DNA from: Alopecurus myosuroides
Taxonomy: Eukaryota > Streptophyta > Magnoliopsida > Poales > Poaceae
Length of the DNA: 64,000 bases
NCBI GenBank assembly: GCA_028641055.1
Contig: CM054060.1
Span: forward strand, 58,595,100 to 58,659,099
Direction: 5' to 3'
The notes below the pieces were generated by a model, which was given only the letters and a program-made list of their open reading frames with translations, was not told the DNA's origin and did no database searches. The first letter of the stretch is position 1; every line of letters begins with the position of its first letter. A program made the position numbers and the translations under genes. Below are positions 33,046 through 44,398 of this stretch, one piece after another.

Positions 33046-34639
33046 GCTTGGGTGCGTTTCGTGTCAGGTATAGCTAGCCAAATAGGAAAACGTTCAGCTA
33101 AGCGAGAACAACCTGACGAACTGAACATCAAACCGTTGTCTGAACCTGTCCACGAACGCTGGCCGCTGGTGACGAACGGACCGCGGTGGCGCTAGTGGGC
33201 TGCCGCTGCGAGCGGGTGGTGGCCGTGGGGTGCCGTGCGTGCGTGCGTGTGAACGGCGAGTAGAGAGGAGGGGCGAGGGAGGAGGATCGAGGGGCGACGA
33301 GATCCTCACCTCGAGCGGCAGGGAGGCAGGCGATCGGGGTCGAGGCAGGGAGCAGAGGCTTCGGGCGGCGGTTGGAGGCGGCGGCAGCTCGACGCCGCGG
33401 TGTCCCTGGAGCCGCTTAGCGTCCGGCGAGGAAGCGAGGGGGGTATGGGACCACCACGGTTCCATTCCCGCCCTCGGGTGAACCTTCCGTTGCCCACGGC
33501 GATGGGACGGTGGAGGTACTGACGGCGGTGAGGCAGTGTTGTTCACGGTGCTTGTTTCAGTCATGTGCAGAGAGAGGGAAAGCTAGCAGAGAGGAGGGAG
33601 ATGGCAGAGGGAGAGATGGCGGCGGTGGCTTGGGGAGCTAGGGCTAGCAGGTGGTCGGGGGGGTAGGCTATATAGGAAGCAGGGCTCGCTCCTAGCCGTT
33701 GCGCTGCAACGGCGTCGACGTGGCGGGGCTCGATGCCCTGCCGTACAGCTTGAAGACGACGAACAGGCACGGGCCGCTAGGTAAGGTGAGTTAGTGGGCT
33801 GGGCTTAGGTTAGTTAGCTGCCGCTCGCTTTTATTTTTCTGTTTTTTCGTTTTACTGTTTTTTTTTTATAGCAAAAGCAAATGGAAGCATTTGATAGGGT
33901 TTTTAGTTTTAAAAAATTAGAGAAAAATCATGGATAAATGTTAGCTCAATATCTATCAGTTGGCAATTTGGATTTTTGGAATTTCAAAGTTTTACTTGCT
34001 GTTTGGAAAAAATAAACCAAAATGTGAGTGATTTTTGAATATTAAAAGGATTATTAAAACCAACACTTTCATAAGGTGACCCAAATTGCTTTAATTGGAA
34101 AATAACAGGGTAAACAAAATGTTTTGGTTATTCTTTTCATACTTTCAATTTGGGTTCTGTTTGAAATGCATTTGGTTTGAATTTGAAAGTGATTTGAATT
34201 AATTGATTGAATTAATTGTTTGATTAAAACCAACAATTTAATGAGTGATCAACATGGAATAAAATGGAACAATTTGGTTGTTTTCATTTGAGATTTTTAT
34301 TTAAAAGGTTGTAACAGAACAAGTATGAAAACAAAGCAATTGAAATTGTTTGATTTTCATTGTGAAAACAAGAATAACAGATGCAAAACAAAAGAAACAA
34401 ATGCAACAATATGATGACATGATGCAATACTTTAATAATAAGAAATCAAACATTCTAAATGGTAGGTTTTCATACTTGGGCTGTTACAAAACGCCCCCCT
34501 TGAAGGAATCGCGCCCCGAGATTCCTACTGAGAAAAGAAAAGGTCCGGAAACTTCTTGGGAAGATCCTCTTGAGTTGTGACACGTGAAACACATCGTGCA
34601 CCTTGGATAGACGTCAGGGAATTTGCAAACCACCGGAAC

Positions 34640-35111
34640 ATTTTCAAGTAAAGGGAGTGGTTTTTGTATCTAGGGTGTATAGTTGGATAGAATTTGATTC
34701 ATTTGGAGAATAGACTATCTGTAATAAAGGTGGAACAGAGTTATTGACATCAATCCAACACCAAGAATGAGATCAATGTCAGAATCAGCAACATGAGAGA
34801 AACGAGGAATATGTGGCCTCCCATTAGGATTTGATTTCTGTGACTGAACTTGGAAGTCAACATGAGTGAATAGTGAGTTGATTGCTTAGTGGAACCAGAG
34901 TTAGGTTGTATGTTGTGGGAAAGATTTTTGACACAAAGGAATGTGATGCTCCGGTATCAAATAACACTTTAGCTGGATAAGAGTTTACGAGGAAGTTTTG
35001 ATTAGACGCCGGTAGAAGAATTGAAGTGGAAAACAACAACAAGATTTCAACGGACGAAGGGTTCTTTAAAAGAACAGGATATTGAAGCAACATCGGGGAA
35101 AACGAGAACAA
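34640..35111 (-). pseudogene. Retropepsin (aspartic protease) remnant of a Ty3/gypsy element in X
   Basis: Minus-strand reading gives AKVLFDTGASHSFVSKIF, the active-site signature (DTGA) of gypsy-type retropepsin. A frame break follows, and then DSDIDLILGVGLM, which matches in position and style the ILGMDWL motif that closes gypsy proteases. The open part is 84 codons (35111-34857). No cleavage partner or downstream pol remains. The remnant shows that X descends from Ty3/gypsy. Confidence 0.7.
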
Positions 35112-35340
35112 AAAATCCTGAGGTACTACGGAGAACCCAAAACACGTGAAATCCTAACTTAAAAGTTCAGATGAGAAGGGAAAAATCAACGTTGCACTTC
35201 CTTACCAGAAAAGGGAGGGAGGGTGGGAAAAGAAGAAAAAGAACAGAATTCCTACTCTCAAGTTTCATTTTTCCTATATAGCTACAAAATAGTTTCTAGA
35301 CTCAACTGCGACCAGTAAAAAGGGATCCTACGGGCAGACA

Positions 35341-35353
35341 GGCTCTGATACCA
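35341..35353 (-). other. Primer-binding site of element X (tRNA-iMet)
   Basis: The minus strand reads TGGTATCAGAGCC two bases after the end of the 5' LTR at 35356, fixing the minus orientation of X. Confidence 0.95.
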
Positions 35354-35355
35354 TT

Positions 35356-38300
35356 TGTCACACCCTGATTTCTAGGGGATACTCATCGGGCCGAACTGGA
35401 TAGCAGGTGCTTGGATTATGGGGCATAACTGCTCCCACGTCCCAGCTTCCTGGTAGGCCTGCGCTTATGCGCGACAACACAAGCCCTGCTATTCCATCGT
35501 CGATGTAAACCATCCACTAGAAACCTAAGGCACTACTGTCGACGTACTTCATATCAACCACGCAAGGTACGTCAACAGCGTTAAACAGAATGATAACACA
35601 GAATGTCTCTAAGACACAAAAGGATTGAAATAAGATTGCAAATAGCCTTCACTAAGGCAGAGAATTTCAGATACAATCATTCAGAGGACACATGTCCCAA
35701 CATATCATTCATTACATCAGCGGAAGCAAACAACGGTGTCTGAGTACAGACAAAACCAAAGGCTCAAGAAGCCGGGGAAAATAAAGAAGACGAAGCCCAT
35801 CCACGTAGGTCCTGGATCCTGCCCGAGGTCCAGCTATCTACTCGTCTGCAGTCTCGTCAAACTCCACAAAGTAGCCATCCTGGTGATCATCGTAGCCGTA
35901 GCCGTAGTCTGCGTAAACCACAGCCCCAACGGGGTCAGTACATCCAGGTACTGGCAAGCAAGACTCACACTTCATCAAAGAGTTACCCGTCAACACAAGC
36001 ATAGATGCTTGGGATCAATGGAAGAATAGGTGATATGAAAGCTGCAGCAGGCTGCTCTAACCAACTACAGAGATAACTACAAGTTCCGGCTAACAGAAGA
36101 AGATAAGATCGAGGATTGTAACCAACGGAAAGATAACTTCAACCAAACCCATCCTGGATCTCGCCCCTTATCCGAAGAAGCAATCCGAGGATAACTCACA
36201 CAGTTTTATTAAAGGTGAATCAAGTTATTGTGCGAATAACCTATTACTAGTCAAATTATTAATCATTGAGTGTAGATGGTTGATCATTATGTTGAAGTTG
36301 TCCTGAGTACTTGTTAGCCAGTACTTTCACCAAGTAATCCATAACCGCGGAAAACACGGCTTCTCGAGAAGATTATCCCTGCAGGGTTGCACCAATTTAG
36401 CCGTACACGCATGAATATCCCGCCAGATGGAGCGGCCACTCCACCAAGCGGGGCACTCAACACAACCCAACCCTTCTTCGCATCAAGCCCAAAGCACCGC
36501 GTGTTGTGCGTGCGCGGCTAATCCAGCCCCCGAAGAAAAGGGGACCTTCATAGCACTGGAAGACCACGCCGCCCTAAATGCCGACTACGAAAGTTCCACC
36601 CGGGCGCCAAGGGCTCGCAAGATCATGCATGCAGCAAATGGAAAGCCCGAACTAGTACGGCGATTTGGACGAGATGCGAATCGAGTCAAGTTGAGGGGGG
36701 CGCCCATACTCGCTTCCCACATGCGGGTAGTGCGCTCATCATGGATCAGTAGACAAGACCCTTTTCCTAATTAGGGGGTCGACACTAGCAGGCCTCAAAA
36801 CCACTTAGGGCCTCCTGCCGGTGCCTTATCATCAAATTATTATTACAATTAGCATTAACAGGATTGATTGATTAACATTTCGAGCCCCCGGTACAATAAA
36901 AGTAGAAGAAGTAACCGATAACAGACTCGAGCAAAAGCAACCCTAAGCATGCTAGATGATACTAAGGCACAAGCAATGGCTGTAGGTATGGAGGTGAGGC
37001 AATATCATTGGGCTCAGGGTATCATGTGATGGGTTCGGAGAACAAGCAACGATACATAGGGCTAGCAATAGTAGACAAAAGGATAGTATCGACAACAAGT
37101 GTGGAAGAGAACTCGATGATTCATGTGAGTGATAACTTGCCTGCAAACCCAGTAGCCTGGTACTGAGCTAAAATCCTTTAGAAGGGGTACCGTACGTCTC
37201 GTCGGTCTCAACGTCGTCGTCTAAAGCGAGAAGAAGCAAACACACAATCGAAAGAGACGAACAATCAATAACAGAATATAATGCACAATCATGGGATGAT
37301 GCATGCCAAGTTAATAGATGCATCAAAAATAAACTAGTTGATATGATACACAAATTAAATGGACCCATATGCAAGGATTGCATATGGCAAGAGTCCATGA
37401 ATTAAGTGGAAACAAATGATCTACAATTTATTATCATGTGAAAGTTGATTACCATGATGCATGTATGATGATAACAACAAAAATAACAACAATAGATGCG
37501 AGTGGTAAAAGAATAAAACAAGTTTGGAAAATATTGGTTAAGTTGGGAAAGTTTGGTTACTTAAACATGTCACACAAGAAATTGTTGTTTTCATCAAGTT
37601 AAAGGGGTCAAAACAAATAACAAGGTTTATATTTGAAAAGAACATCAAATTTTAGTTGGATTACATGTTTCAAATATTGAAATAGGAGTTAGGATGAATT
37701 TATTATGAATTAAGCAATATTAAACAAGTTTTAAATTGGAATTAATTCAAATAGGAATATTAATTGAGTTTTAATTGTTCAAAATATTAATTAAAGTTCA
37801 TATTTGGAAAGGTTAGGTTTTTCTGGTTTGAAACCATATTTTATATGTGCAAGAATTATTAAATTTGAGCAAGTTATGAATTTAGCAATTTTAATTGAAT
37901 TAAACAAGGTTTAAATTATTTAGGCAATTTTAATTATTCAAAACAGGAAACAAAAATTATATTTGAAAAGGTTACTTGAAATAGCATGGAAAACATATTT
38001 TATTTGCATTATTTGGAGTAATAATGAATTAGTTATTGATTTTAGAAATTTGCATTTGAATTATTGGAATTTGAAATTTAATTGCATTTGGAATTGTCAA
38101 AACAGTAAACAAATGACATAGTTGGATAGACAATTTAATTTAGAGCAATAAACATATTTAACTTGTATTATTTGGAGTTTTAGATCAAAAGTTATTAACA
38201 AGTTAAGATTGAGGGCCAAACTGTAAATTAAGAGGACTAGATTGTTAAAAGGGAAACGTGCTGGAAGTTATTGTTACCGCAACACTGTCTACCCCTAGCC

Positions 38301-39930
38301 ACTGCCCGTGGGCCAGGGGGGCAGCGTGGCGCCTAGGTGGCGCAGCTGGAGTTGACGTGGCCCTGCAGGCCACTGACGCGCGGGGCCCACGGGCGCGCGT
38401 GGGAGGAAAAAATGGGAGGCGAAAATCGCCTCCCGCGGGGCTCGAACCCGCGTGCCTGTGCTTCCGCGCACGGGGCAGTAGCCAGTGCGGCTTGGGTGCG
38501 TTTCGTGTCAGGTATAGCTAGCCAAATAGGAAAAGGTTCAGCTAAGCGAGAACAACCTGACGAACTGAACATCAAACCGTTGTCTGAACCTGTCCACGAA
38601 CGCTGGCCGCTGGTGACGAACGGACCGCGGTGGCGCTAGTGGGCTGCCGCTGCGAGCGGGTGGTGGCCGTGGGGTGCCGTGCGTGCGTGCGTGTGAACAA
38701 CGAGTAGAGAGGAGGGGCGAGGGAGGAGGATCGAGGGGCGACGAGATCCTCACCTCGAGCGGCAGGGAGGCAGGCGATCGGGGTCGAGGCAGGGAGCAGA
38801 GGCTTCGGGCGGCGGTTGGAGGCGGCGGCAGCTCGACGCCGCGGTGTCCCTGGAGCCGCCTAGCGTCCGGCGAGGAAGCGAGGGGGGGTATGGGACCACC
38901 ACGGTTCCATTCCCGCCCTCGGGTGAACCTTCCGTTGCCCACGGCGATGGGACGGTGGAGGTACTGACGGCGGTGAGGCAGTGGTGTTCACGGTGCTTGT
39001 TTCAGTCATGTGCAGAGAGAGGGAAAGCTAGCAGAGAGGAGGGAGATGGCAGAGGGAGAGATGGCGGCGGTGGCTTGGGGAGCTAGGGCTAGCAGGTGGT
39101 CGGGGGGGTAGGCTATATAGGAAGCAGGGCTCGCTCCTGGCCGTTGCGCTGCAACGGCGTCGACGTGGCGGGGCTCGATGCCCTGCCGTACATCTTGAAG
39201 ACGACGAACAGGTACGGGCCGCTAGGTAAGGTGAGTTAGTGGGCTGGGCTTAGGTTAGTTAGCTGCCGCTCGCTTTTATTTTTCTGTTTTTTCGTTTTAC
39301 TGTTTTTTTTATAGCAAAAGCAAATGGAAGCATTTGATAGGGTTTTTAGTTTTAAAAAATTAGAGAAAAATCATGGATAAATGTTAGCTCAATATCTATC
39401 AGTTGGCAATTTGGATTTTTGGAATTTCAAAGTTTTACTTGCTGTTTGGAAAAAATAAACCAAAATGTGAGTGATTTTTGAATATTAAAAGGATTATTAA
39501 AACCAACACTTTCATAAGGTGACCAAATTGCTTTAATTGGAAAATAACAGGGTAAACAAAATGTTTTGGTTATTCTTTTCATACTTTCAATTTGGGTTCT
39601 GTTTAAAATGCATTTGGTTTGAATTTCAAAGTGATTTGAATTAATTGATTGAATTAATTGTTTGATTAAAACCAACAATTTAATGAGTGATCAACATGGA
39701 ATAAAATGGAACAATTTGGTTGTTTTCATTTGAGATTTTTATTTAAAAGGTTGTAACAGAACAAGTATGAAAACAAAGCAATTGAAATTGTTTGATTTTC
39801 ATTGTGAAAACAAGAATAACAGATGCAAAACAAAAGAAACAAATGCAACAATATGATGACATGATGCAATACTTTAATAACAAGAAATCAAACATTCTAA
39901 ATGGTAGGTTTTCATACTTGGGCTGTTACA
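35356..39930 (-). repeat. 5' LTR of element X (4575 bp), intact
   Basis: This is the uninterrupted LTR copy. In element orientation it begins at 39930 with TGTAACAGCCC and ends at 35356. It preserves the empty site of Y (single GTAAC at about 36912-36916). Its centre (38250-39230) is GC-rich and the flanks AT-rich, as in the other copy. Confidence 0.93.
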
Positions 39931-39935
39931 GAAGT

Positions 39936-40200
39936 CTCCATCCTTGTATTTGTAAACCAGGATGTTCTTGGAGAAATCTTTCCATCCATTGAAGAATACG
40001 AGCTCACCATCGAACCACTGTTAAATCGATAGAGTAATTATAGCTTTTTGCGTACCGAATTGGCACACTGATCTTGTGTTTGGTGTGAGCCTTCCTAGTG
40101 TTGAGCTTCTTCTCCAGCACCGGCCTATGCCTTCGGGATGACGAGAGGTTGCAGGTCCCAACTAATCCACACAGAATCGGAGTGGCACCACCTTGTTTGC
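39936..40200 (-). pseudogene. 5' part of the minus-strand ORF split by X (possible B3-domain gene)
   Basis: Reading minus from about 40200, one frame gives RPVLEKKLNTRKAHTKHKIS, then VPIRYAKSYNYSIDLTVVRW, and stops at TGA. One base away the frame continues as ELVFFNGWKDFSKNILVYKY up to the insertion point, so a single-base frameshift (near 40011) breaks it. The order SVPxxYA, LTVVRW, FNGWKDF and GDF fits a B3 domain. A GTACGC donor and TTAACAG acceptor also exist here, so an intron is an alternative to the frameshift. Identity is tentative; I recognise no other family. Confidence 0.4.
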
Positions 40201-40754
40201 ACTATGGCCAAGGCATGGAGGACACCCCTTCTCCTTTCCCCAGTAGCTTTCTTCAGCTCTAGCGCATCCATAGTGATATGGGGTGACCCGATCTTCTCTA
40301 TGAGCAACTCGAAAATATGGTGGGTGTATGATAACTAGTGCTACACTGAAAACTCTCCTTGGATAATCCTTGTTGCCACTGCAACAACAATCAATCTCTT
40401 TGGATATTCTCAACTACACACTCTTGCACAAAGTAGCCACTGACTACGAAGTGGTCCTGTACCTCCTTATTCCCAATGGAACAACACATAACACACAGAA
40501 TTTGCAAAGGGTAACAATTCAATATGAATGCTTACAAGTAAGTTCAGTCTAGAAATCTAGGGTTTATTTATAGCGTAGTCGAAACCTATCAACTCGTATT
40601 GGCTAGCTATTTAAGAGGGGTAGGGCTGCGGCCAAGGGGTATGGAGCACCACAACCATGATGTTTCAGATGGGACTCTATTTGGACACGACTTGGATACG
40701 AACCGACCCAATTGGGTTCAGCCTAAAAGGACACGCAGGTTCGGGGCCTAATAA
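40201..40754 (-). other. 3' non-coding or LTR remnant of element W
   Basis: Downstream (minus) of the W pol C-terminus there is no coding sequence. GCTATAAATAAACC on the minus strand at about 40562-40575 is TATA-like, as in an LTR. I could not identify exact LTR ends or a target duplication, so the boundary with the B3-like fragment (somewhere in 40200-40345) is unresolved. Confidence 0.4.
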
Positions 40755-41450
40755 CTAACTAGGGCCAATATTATGGCGCGACAATAAGGCATTGGGCGTC
40801 ATCCTTTTCTTGTTTTCCAGCATCTCATGGTTGTTTTCCAGCTTGTAAGCCTTGTTTTCTAGCTGGGAAACATTGTTTTCTTCAAGTATCCTCTTGTTTT
40901 CCAGCTGCTCCTTCTTGTTTTCCAGCATCTCCATCTTGTTTTCCAGCTCCTCTTGATGTTCTCCTCCATCCATATTTGTTTTATAAATAACCCTGATCAT
41001 ACATAAATGCATAGACTTAGGTAGTATAAAATTCTCATAAGCACAGACATCATATTCTATTAAGAGTGACTTCACCTGTTGTTCTGATAACTTGGTTCTT
41101 GATCTTGTCATTGGTCCAAGTCTCACTCCATTATTATCATCTTGAACAGCAACATCATCATGTGTATGTATTGGTGAAGATCTAGGGATGTCCTCATCAC
41201 CCCCCCCTTGAAAATGTATCGTCCTCGACGCATCAAGGTTATCTCCATAGTATGGTGTCAAATTAGCAACATTGAATAAATTACTCACACCAAACTTATC
41301 AGCGGGAAGATCTATCTTGTATGCATTCTTATTAATTCTTGCAAGCACTTTATATGTACCAGCACCTCGAGGCATCAACTTGGACTTGCGCAATGTGAGA
41401 AACCCGTCCTTGCGAAAATGCACCCACACCATGTCTCCTGGCCGAAACAT
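40755..41450 (-). pseudogene. W integrase C-terminal region with LENK-repeat coiled-coil tail
   Basis: The 231-codon frame begins with the typical gypsy integrase C-terminal block (GDMVWVHFRKDGF, KSKLMPRGAGTYKVL and NLTPYYGDNLDASR), a short acidic linker and GPMTRSRTKLSEQQVKSLL. It ends with a charged helical tail in which LENK or LENN recurs about seven times (for example EELENKMEMLENKKEQLENK). The tail is coded by tandem-like DNA (TTGTTTTCCAGC on the plus strand at 40810-40945). The join to the catalytic part is broken by a frameshift in the T run at 41457-41463. I know this end region of gypsy pol, but the LENK tail is not a standard part. Confidence 0.7.
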
Positions 41451-42558
41451 TAACTCTTTTTTTTGGTAACACGCTCATCAACATGTTTTGTTTTGCTCTC
41501 TATTGCTTGCTTAGTCTTCTCATGTATCTTCTTCACAAAATCAGCACACTTCAAAGCCACCATATTAACTCTCTCATGTAAAGGAAGCGGCAGCAAATCA
41601 AATGGAGTAATGGGTTTGAAACTATACACCGTCTCAAACGGGCATAGCTGAGTAGTAGAGTGCACAACCCTATTATAGGCAAACTCGACATGGGACAAAC
41701 ACTCCTCCCACTCCTGCAGATTTTTCTTGATCATGGCTCGCAACAATATTGATAATGTGCGGTTCACCACCTCCGTTTGTCCATTAGTTTGAGGGTGACA
41801 AGTAGTAGAAAATAGCAACTTTGTCCCCAGCTTCCCCCATAGTGTCTTCCAAAAGTAGCTCATAAACTTCACATCACTATCAGAAACAGGTGCTCCATGT
41901 AATCTCACTATGTCTATGAAAAACAGATTAGCAATATGCGACGCATTGTCGCTCTTGTGGCATGCAATAAAGTATGACATCTTAGAGAATCTATCCACTA
42001 CCACAAATATATAATCATGTCCTCTCTTAGACCTCGGTAATCCTAGCATAAAATCCATACTAATATCCTCCCATGGTGTAGTAGGTGCAGGAAGAGGAGT
42101 ATACAAACCATGAGGCTTCAATTTTGATTTTTCTTTGTTGCAAGTGATGCAACGCTGCACAAACCTATACACATCACGCCTCATGTGTGCCCAATAAAAA
42201 TTATCAGCTAACATAAGTAATGTTTTCTCACGTCCAAAGTGTCCCATTAATCCGCGACTATGAGATTCCTGCAATAATAACAAACGCAAAGAACACTCGT
42301 GAACACATAATTTGCTAGCTCTAAACAGAAATCCATCATGAATATGATATCTATCATGTGATTTAACAGTAGTACACTTAGCAAAAGGCATAGAAAACTC
42401 AGTATCATTAGCATATAATTCACGTAGACTCTCCAAACCAGGAACTTGCTCATCTAATTTCGTGAATAGCATGTTTTTACTAGATAGCGCATCAGCAACC
42501 ACATTATCCAATCCTTTCTTATGTTTAATAATGTATGGGAAAGATTTAATGAATTCAA
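41450..42558 (-). pseudogene. W integrase (HHCC zinc finger and catalytic core), frame open but separated from RNase H
   Basis: The frame reads from the Z junction ([20 protein letters not shown], the usual end of RNase H) through a zinc-binding segment ([13 protein letters not shown], then [10 protein letters not shown]) to the DDE core ([25 protein letters not shown] and [14 protein letters not shown]). It ends DERVTKKKS where the frame is lost. Integrase inserts the cDNA into the host chromosome. PVSDSDVKF differs from the common VSDRDxKF, and two residues before it seem deleted. Since RT is broken and LTRs are missing, it is inactive. Confidence 0.85.
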
Positions 42559-42563
42559 TCCAC
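42559..42563. other. Target duplication of element Z, TCCAC (other copy CCCAC at 49224-49228)
   Basis: TCCAC precedes LTR1 and CCCAC follows LTR2. With Z and one copy left out, the W frame runs on correctly (RHAKWIEFIK), so TCCAC is the original and one base has mutated in the right copy. Confidence 0.85.
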
Positions 42564-44194
42564 TAATACGTCATAAACTTATCCTTAATTTCTGATGTTC
42601 CATGTTGTTTTCATGCTATATGCAACATGTTTTCTTTACACTTTATGTCATTTTTTATCGATTTTCTCGGACTAACCTATTGACAAGATGCCAGAGAGCC
42701 AGTTCATGTTTTCTGCTGTTTTTAGTTTCAGAAAAGTTGTTCTGGAAATATTCTCGGAATTGGACGATTTGAAGCCCAGAAGTATTAGAATTCCTGGAGG
42801 ATCCATGAAGTCCATAGGAGACCTGGAGGGAGGCCACAGGGGCCCCACACCATAGGGCAACGCGCCCCCTGGCCGCACCATGGGGTGGTGTGGGCCCCCT
42901 GGCCGCCCATCGACGTTGCTCTTTCGCCTATTTATTCCCCTCGGGAGGTTAACCCTAAAACAATCCATCTTTTCCACAAAAAACACTCGAGGCTTCCGTA
43001 ATCGTCAATCCGAGTTCGGGAGGGTTCTGGAGTTCTCCCCGGCACCCTGTCGGGAGGGGAAATCATCACCGGAGGGCTCTGCACCACCATGCATGCCTCC
43101 GGAATGATGCGTGAGTAGTTCATCCTTGGACTACGGGTCCATAGCACTAGCTAGATGGTTGTTCTCTCCTCTTTAAGCCTCATGTTTAGATCTTGTGAGT
43201 TTCCCTACATGATCAAGATCATCTTATTGTAATGCCTCATGTTGTGTTTGCTGGGATCCGATGAATATTGAATGCTATGTCTCTTAATTATCAACCTATC
43301 ATGTTATCTTCATGTGTATGTTATTTATGATCTTGCATGCTCTCCATTGTTAGTAGATGCTCTGGCCAAGTAGATGCTAGTGACTCCAAGAGGGAGTATT
43401 TATGCTCGATAGTGGGTTAATGCCTCCTTCGCATCTGTGATCGAGTGACAGAAACGTGACAGATGTATGATGTGTTGTTGCCATTAAGAAGAAAACAACG
43501 ATGTTTATATTGTTTACATTACACACTTTGCTTACTACGATTATTTTTTCTTGCAACTTAATACCCAAGGATTGCTCGGATGACATTCTGAGGGCGGATT
43601 ATTAGTCATAGATGCAGTAGGATAATGATATATGAGTCTTGTTGTAATGCCCGCATGAATCAAATAGTAATCATCATGTCATACATATGCACTACGGTGC
43701 AACCTTTATATTTGTCAATTGCCCAGCTGTAATTTGTTTACCACACATGATATCTATCTGTCTTGGGAGAGACACCTCTAGTGAACTGTGGACCCCGGTC
43801 CTTTTTCCTCATACTGATAATACAATCACTACAATATCTGTTTTCATACTACTTCTAATGTTTTACTACTACCATCATTGTTCTCTTTCATCTACTGCAA
43901 ACAAATATTATTTTCCGCACGGTATGTTTACCCTCTTTGTGTTCAGCAAAACCGGTGAGATTGACAACCTCACTGCTTCGTTGGGGCAAAGTGATTTGAT
44001 TGTGTTGTGTAGGTTCCACGTTGTTTCTGAACCGGTAGTGTGTCCTTCCACCTCAGCTGCATCAACCTTTAGATGTTGCTTCTTTCTCCTACTGGTCGAT
44101 TCAACCTTGATTTCTTTCTAAAGGAAAACTTGTTGTTGTGCTCTTCATACCTTCCTCTTGGGGTCTCCCAACGAGTGCATGATCTGCACCATCA
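42564..44194 (+). repeat. 5' LTR of element Z (1631 bp)
   Basis: It starts TAATACGTC (first G of the TG end mutated to A) and ends CACCATCA. It includes a GC-rich block at 42840-42910 followed by CTATTTATTCCCC (42926-42938), a TATA-like motif, and a longer middle than LTR2 around 43140-43170 (AGCACTAGCTAGATGG). Confidence 0.9.
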
Positions 44195-44205
44195 AGGCCA
44201 TTTTC

Positions 44206-44222
44206 TAGCGCCGTTGCCGGGG
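44206..44222 (+). other. Primer-binding site of element Z (tRNA-Asp)
   Basis: TAGCGCCGTTGCCGGGG matches the complement of plant tRNA-Asp 3' end except for one base (A for G at 44207). It lies 11 bp after LTR1. Confidence 0.85.
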
Positions 44223-44398
44223 AGGAAGAGGATTTATGCAAGGGGAGTTTCTCACTTCCAATCTCTTAACTTTTTTTTTGTTTTGCTTAGTTTATTTTAT
44301 TTTGTCTTGTTTGCTTCTCTTTATCAAAAACACAAAAAATTAGTTCTTATTCTAGTTGTTATTTTTGTTTTCCCGTTGTTATTCTTCATCACGTTGCT

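Larger units (their letters stand above)
18911..34488 (-). repeat. 3' LTR of element X, split by element Y
   Basis: This LTR copy consists of 18911-20469 plus 31472-34488; Y and the second GTAAC lie between. It matches 35356-39930 throughout. The GC-rich part (about 32815-33780) contains several overlapping ORFs that shift between strands and are not believable genes. The flanking parts are AT-rich. The LTR begins on the plus strand with TGTCGCACCC where the sister copy has TGTCACACCC. Confidence 0.9.
34489..35355 (-). other. Internal region of element X
   Basis: The 867 bp between the X LTRs read minus as primer-binding site, leader, protease remnant and a short tail before a purine-rich stretch (AAGGGGGGCGTTT at about 34489-34501) next to the 3' LTR. 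Almost all of gag and the whole of RT, RNase H and integrase are missing. Confidence 0.8.
18911..39930 (-). mobile_element. Element X: LTR retrotransposon with 4.57-kb LTRs (LARD-like, gypsy-derived), nested host of element Y
   Basis: X is flanked by GAAGT (18906-18910 and 39931-39935). In its own orientation (minus) the LTRs begin TGTAACAGCCC and end GTGTGACA. The 5' LTR is 39930-35356 (4575 bp). The primer-binding site is at 35353-35341, the internal region is 35355-34489, and the 3' LTR is 34488-18911 once Y (20470-31466) and its second target copy are set aside (4576 bp). I count about 28 substitutions and a few small indels between the LTRs, roughly 0.6 percent. Internal DNA is only 867 bp and retains a protease remnant, so X cannot move alone. 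Huge LTRs and tiny internal DNA match the large retrotransposon derivative class (barley Sukkula is the known example), but I cannot confirm the family. Confidence 0.9.

Noticed and set aside
33094..33564. 156-codon minus-strand ORF in the GC-rich part of the X LTR
   Set aside because: The sister LTR breaks this frame (G-run change near 38882-38888), overlapping ORFs exist on both strands, and no domain is visible. It is treated as LTR sequence.
36427..36774. 115-codon ORF present in both X LTR copies
   Set aside because: Conservation follows from the LTRs being copies of one template; there is no domain and no codon-level evidence of selection.
40201..40754. Defined 3' LTR of element W
   Set aside because: A TATA-like motif and position fit an LTR, but no end sequence can be matched because the other LTR is outside the window.
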